A DNA stretch of 64,000 bases from JALEFZ01 sp964564415 (GTDB lineage Bacteria > Bacteroidota > Bacteroidia > J057). A program made the translations under genes and the position numbers. Positions within the stretch are counted from its first letter, which is position 1; each line of letters starts with the position of its first letter. Shown piece by piece: positions 61,860 through 64,000 of this stretch. The stretch lies in the NCBI GenBank assembly GCA_964564415.1, contig CAZMAV010000022.1, positions 1 through 64,000 of the forward strand, in the 5' to 3' direction. A model generated the notes under the pieces. It worked only from the letters and a program-made list of their open reading frames with translations, searched no databases and had not been told where the DNA came from.

Positions 61860-62360
61860 TTAGGCTTCTTCTCCGCTCCAGCAAAAGTCAAAGTAACTGC
61901 AAAGGCGGCAGGCCCTTTTGGGTAGGGGGGCTGGGCATGGCTTGTCCAGGATGTTACGAATCTCTTCCATCCAAATGGGGATTTCTTCACGATCGGGATC
62001 GCTGAGCCAGACCTCTTCTCTTTGTTTTTGTCGTGGATACTCCAGGACTCCGTAACTGGCAGGGAGGCCGTTTTTCTCCAGGGTCCATAGGTAAAATTTT
62101 ACCTGTGCCCTGTGGGCTTCCCCCCTTTTGTTGGACTTTTTGACTTCATGGACCACCCCGGCAACAGGATCGTAGTGGTCGAGTTTGATACCGGGCAGTT
62201 GCAATTCGCGGTATCGGCTGCTGCGCTTTTGGTAGCTATTTTCGTGAATGACCCTTCCTTCAGCGACGAGATCGGAGGTTTGTTCCATTACAATCTGATG
62301 GTGGTGCAGCCACATCTTTCGATGGCATTGATGAAAGTAGGTGTAGACAGTGGCGGTCAT
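61860..62360 (-). CDS. cas4: CRISPR-associated exonuclease Cas4
   Basis: 166 residues. The iron-sulfur ligands are Cys12 (FHQCHRKMWL) and the C-terminal trio Cys151, Cys154, Cys160 (RACRLCSYFDFCW). RecB-nuclease motifs: GIKLDHYD, VHEVKKS and RAQVKFYLW with Asp, Glu-x-Lys and Gln. It trims prespacers and helps choose PAM and orientation during adaptation. The upstream in-frame stretch to about 62397 has no ATG. Directly upstream of cas1 and 38 bp from the pRiA4b-like gene. Confidence 0.95.
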   Translation of the reverse strand: MTATVYTYFHQCHRKMWLHHHQIVMEQTSDLVAEGRVIHENSYQKRSSRYRELQLPGIKLDHYDPVAGVVHEVKKSNKRGEAHRAQVKFYLWTLEKNGLPASYGVLEYPRQKQREEVWLSDPDREEIPIWMEEIRNILDKPCPAPLPKRACRLCSYFDFCWSGEEA

Positions 62361-62398
62361 GTTGTTGCTAGTATTTTCTGGGCTGTGAGCTAAGAGAG

Positions 62399-62974
62399 CT
62401 ACTTTTTGAATGTCTTCTTCATATATGCTTGTACATCATCAAGGTCAAAGGAATTGATGTCCCACCCGTCTCCTTCACTTAGGCCCATCCACTCCAACAC
62501 CTCTTGGTGCTGGTCGTGGTTGGGGTTATTGATGGCTTCGACCATGTGATAATATCCGTGTATGCCCCCACAATCTTCCGGGGGACAGCTTCCTTTCCCT
62601 GCAGTACACATAGGATAGGGGGCAGCTTCACCCACTAATTTTTGGAGTATAATTTTGTGCTCCCAGGAATCGCCCAGGTCATAGACATAGTAAAAAGTAT
62701 CTTTGGGCTTGTGAAAGGCTCTTGAGATGATGATTTTTCCTGCGTCTTCGTGGTCATTTTCATCCTCTTCAAAGAATTTTTCTAAGGGCGGTCCTATTAC
62801 AGGAGGGTGATAGGGCTTAGGTGAAAACTCCCAAAGATGGTTATCATGCCAGCCAAAAGCCGCCTGAATGGCTTTGTGTAGGGTTTCGAAGGTCTCTTCT
62901 TCGGAGATGCGAATCTTACGCCAGACAGGTGGCTTGGCACTTCCTTCCAGTGTTACTTTGAGGAGTAAGGGCAT
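62399..62974 (-). CDS. pRiA4b ORF-3-like family protein within the cas operon
   Basis: 191 residues. Matches the plasmid pRiA4b ORF-3 family: LLLKVTLEGSAKPPVWRKIR at the start and the core YYVYDLGDSWEHKI, with an FGWHDNHLW element and a Cys/Pro-rich loop (GKGSCPPEDCGG). Family members are common near mobile elements and are of unknown function. It sits between cas4 and cas7 with 38 and 27 bp gaps, on the same strand, so it is co-transcribed with the cas genes. It could be a passenger or an accessory component; sequence alone cannot decide. Confidence 0.85.
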   Translation of the reverse strand: MPLLLKVTLEGSAKPPVWRKIRISEEETFETLHKAIQAAFGWHDNHLWEFSPKPYHPPVIGPPLEKFFEEDENDHEDAGKIIISRAFHKPKDTFYYVYDLGDSWEHKIILQKLVGEAAPYPMCTAGKGSCPPEDCGGIHGYYHMVEAINNPNHDQHQEVLEWMGLSEGDGWDINSFDLDDVQAYMKKTFKK

Positions 62975-63001
62975 GATAGGTAGTTGCTTAGTTAATTGAA
63001 A

Positions 63002-64000
63002 TTAAGCTTTTTCTAGCTGGGATTCATAAGGAAACTCAGACATAAGCTTGATCAGGTCACTTTTGGCTTGATCAATGGCATTCGCATCACCTACTGCCCC
63101 GGTGATGTGTCCGGCTGCCGAGGGAGTCACATAAAGTTTTGCCTTTGTGGTTTCATCAAATTTTGGGACAGCTTGTGGACGTTCAGTATCTTCCCTAAGA
63201 TCTCCGCGGATGGCATAGGCAATTTGATTGGCATTATCACTGATCGCCAGTCCCAGGGTTTCCATCAGGCTAAATGTCCTTGCTTGGTTGGAGGTAATGC
63301 GCCAATTCACCAAGGCATTGGCCAAGGCCTCGATGATTTCCCTTCGTTTAGGTTCAGGGCAAATCAGACATTTGCCAAATACATTTTCTCCCTGGCCCCA
63401 ACCTTCTTCAATCATTTTTTCCTCTATTTCAGGAAATAATTCTGGCTCTAGCTTATTGGTAGAAACACAAAATAGGGTACGTAGGTCTATGGCAATATCA
63501 TAGACAAATAATCCAGTGGCGCGCTTTTGATCTTGGATGTATGCCTTATTGGGGAGGCTTCTTTTGTTTGATTTCAACCATTCTGCCAACTCTTCGTCAG
63601 ATAACTTAGCTCCTCTCTTTTTGCCATCTATCCAGTATACGTTGACATGGTGATGATCGGGATGGGATGTCCGGTCAAAGGTCAAATTCTCCATGGGAGA
63701 CTCTATCCCCCCAAGAAGAGGATGGAGGGGTCGCATAGCAGAAATCGAAAGAGGACTTCTTCTCTTAATGGTTAAACTCCCAGATTCTGCTTTCATATAA
63801 CCACCTAATAATTGATCCGGAAAAGTGGGATCGCAAGGGGAATGTGGTTCTTTTTGACTGGCTTTCTGGTTCTTTTTGTCTATTTCCCAGTTAAATGTGA
63901 TAGCGGCAAATGGGAGATTTAGGGCTTCCATGATGGAGCGTTTTACCTGCTGTCCACTTGAGTAGGCCATTCTACGGCCAAATTGAGGGTCAGTGAAAAA
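63002..64000 (-). CDS. cas7: Cas7-family (DevR-like) backbone subunit, cut by the window edge
   Basis: The frame is open to the window end: the ATG at 63970 is preceded in frame by FFTDPQFGRR, so the true start lies outside. RRMAYSSGQQVKRSIMEALN, then MRPLHPLLGG, and RATGLFVYDIAIDLRTLFCVS resemble Cas7/DevR proteins of type I-B-like systems, which polymerise on the crRNA to form the Cascade backbone. The C-terminus is acidic and helical. Exact Cas7 subgroup is uncertain; Cas8, Cas5, Cas3 and Cas6 are expected upstream, outside the window. Confidence 0.75.
   Translation of the reverse strand, partial: FFTDPQFGRRMAYSSGQQVKRSIMEALNLPFAAITFNWEIDKKNQKASQKEPHSPCDPTFPDQLLGGYMKAESGSLTIKRRSPLSISAMRPLHPLLGGIESPMENLTFDRTSHPDHHHVNVYWIDGKKRGAKLSDEELAEWLKSNKRSLPNKAYIQDQKRATGLFVYDIAIDLRTLFCVSTNKLEPELFPEIEEKMIEEGWGQGENVFGKCLICPEPKRREIIEALANALVNWRITSNQARTFSLMETLGLAISDNANQIAYAIRGDLREDTERPQAVPKFDETTKAKLYVTPSAAGHITGAVGDANAIDQAKSDLIKLMSEFPYESQLEKA

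Overview
The window looks like a chromosomal contig of a member of the Bacteroidota, plausibly a Saprospirales-type relative (inference). The evidence is: C-terminal type IX secretion sorting domains on a GH13 amylase and on a propeller-like protein; a CarboxypepD_reg plus OMP_b-brl receptor; many signal peptides ending in FAQ/YAQ/LGQ; lipoproteins with Bacteroidota-style lipoboxes; TANNTTTG-like -7 boxes; few Shine-Dalgarno sequences; and Bacteroidota versions of LptB, GH3 and SLBB export proteins. No rRNA or tRNA gene was seen. There are two 100-N scaffold gaps (452-551 and 60065-60164), both inside repeat arrays.

Layout. 0.1-2.6 kb: a TPR sensor adenylate cyclase cut by the first gap. 2.6-3.3 kb: a decayed transposase. 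3.3-8.7 kb: four same-strand genes for exported proteins of mostly unknown function. 8.8-15.7 kb, minus strand: TerC, an HTH regulator with an oxidoreductase, nuoB and nuoA standing alone, a small protein with its own terminator, peptide deformylase, and two tandem-domain universal stress proteins. 16-24 kb: a broken XRE regulator, a secreted amylase, recJ and a large secreted T9SS substrate. 24-32.8 kb: lptB-GH3, phosphatidylserine decarboxylase, methylmalonyl-CoA epimerase, a Wza-like/Wzz-like pair and an RmlD-like reductase. 32.8-43.5 kb: cell-envelope proteins, an ECF sigma with a putative anti-sigma, FAS1, and three consecutive genes with a recognisable or possible phosphodiester-glycosidase fold. 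43.7-51.6 kb: an outer-membrane receptor, a lipoprotein, an SDR, a PAS histidine kinase, a putative zinc protease and a glycosyltransferase. 52.2-56 kb: nuoG far from nuoAB, an unknown protein, rdgB and udk.

56.1-64 kb is a CRISPR-Cas locus. The array shows 61 repeats before the second gap. It is read on the minus strand, since the reverse-complement repeat ends in ATTGAAAC and the decayed repeat lies at the far end. The leader side faces cas2, cas1, cas4, a pRiA4b ORF-3-like gene, and a Cas7-like gene that runs off the window. The repeat and gene order suggest type I-B; the remaining effector genes should lie beyond position 64000. Unusual points are the pRiA4b ORF-3 gene embedded between cas4 and cas7, a ~100-bp mobile-looking palindromic element separating cas1 from cas2 with a second copy at 8.7 kb, and two pairs of identical non-adjacent spacers.

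Three genes (at 433-437, 16160-16167 and 43411-43414) are each broken by one base in a homopolymer, which points at least partly to sequencing error.
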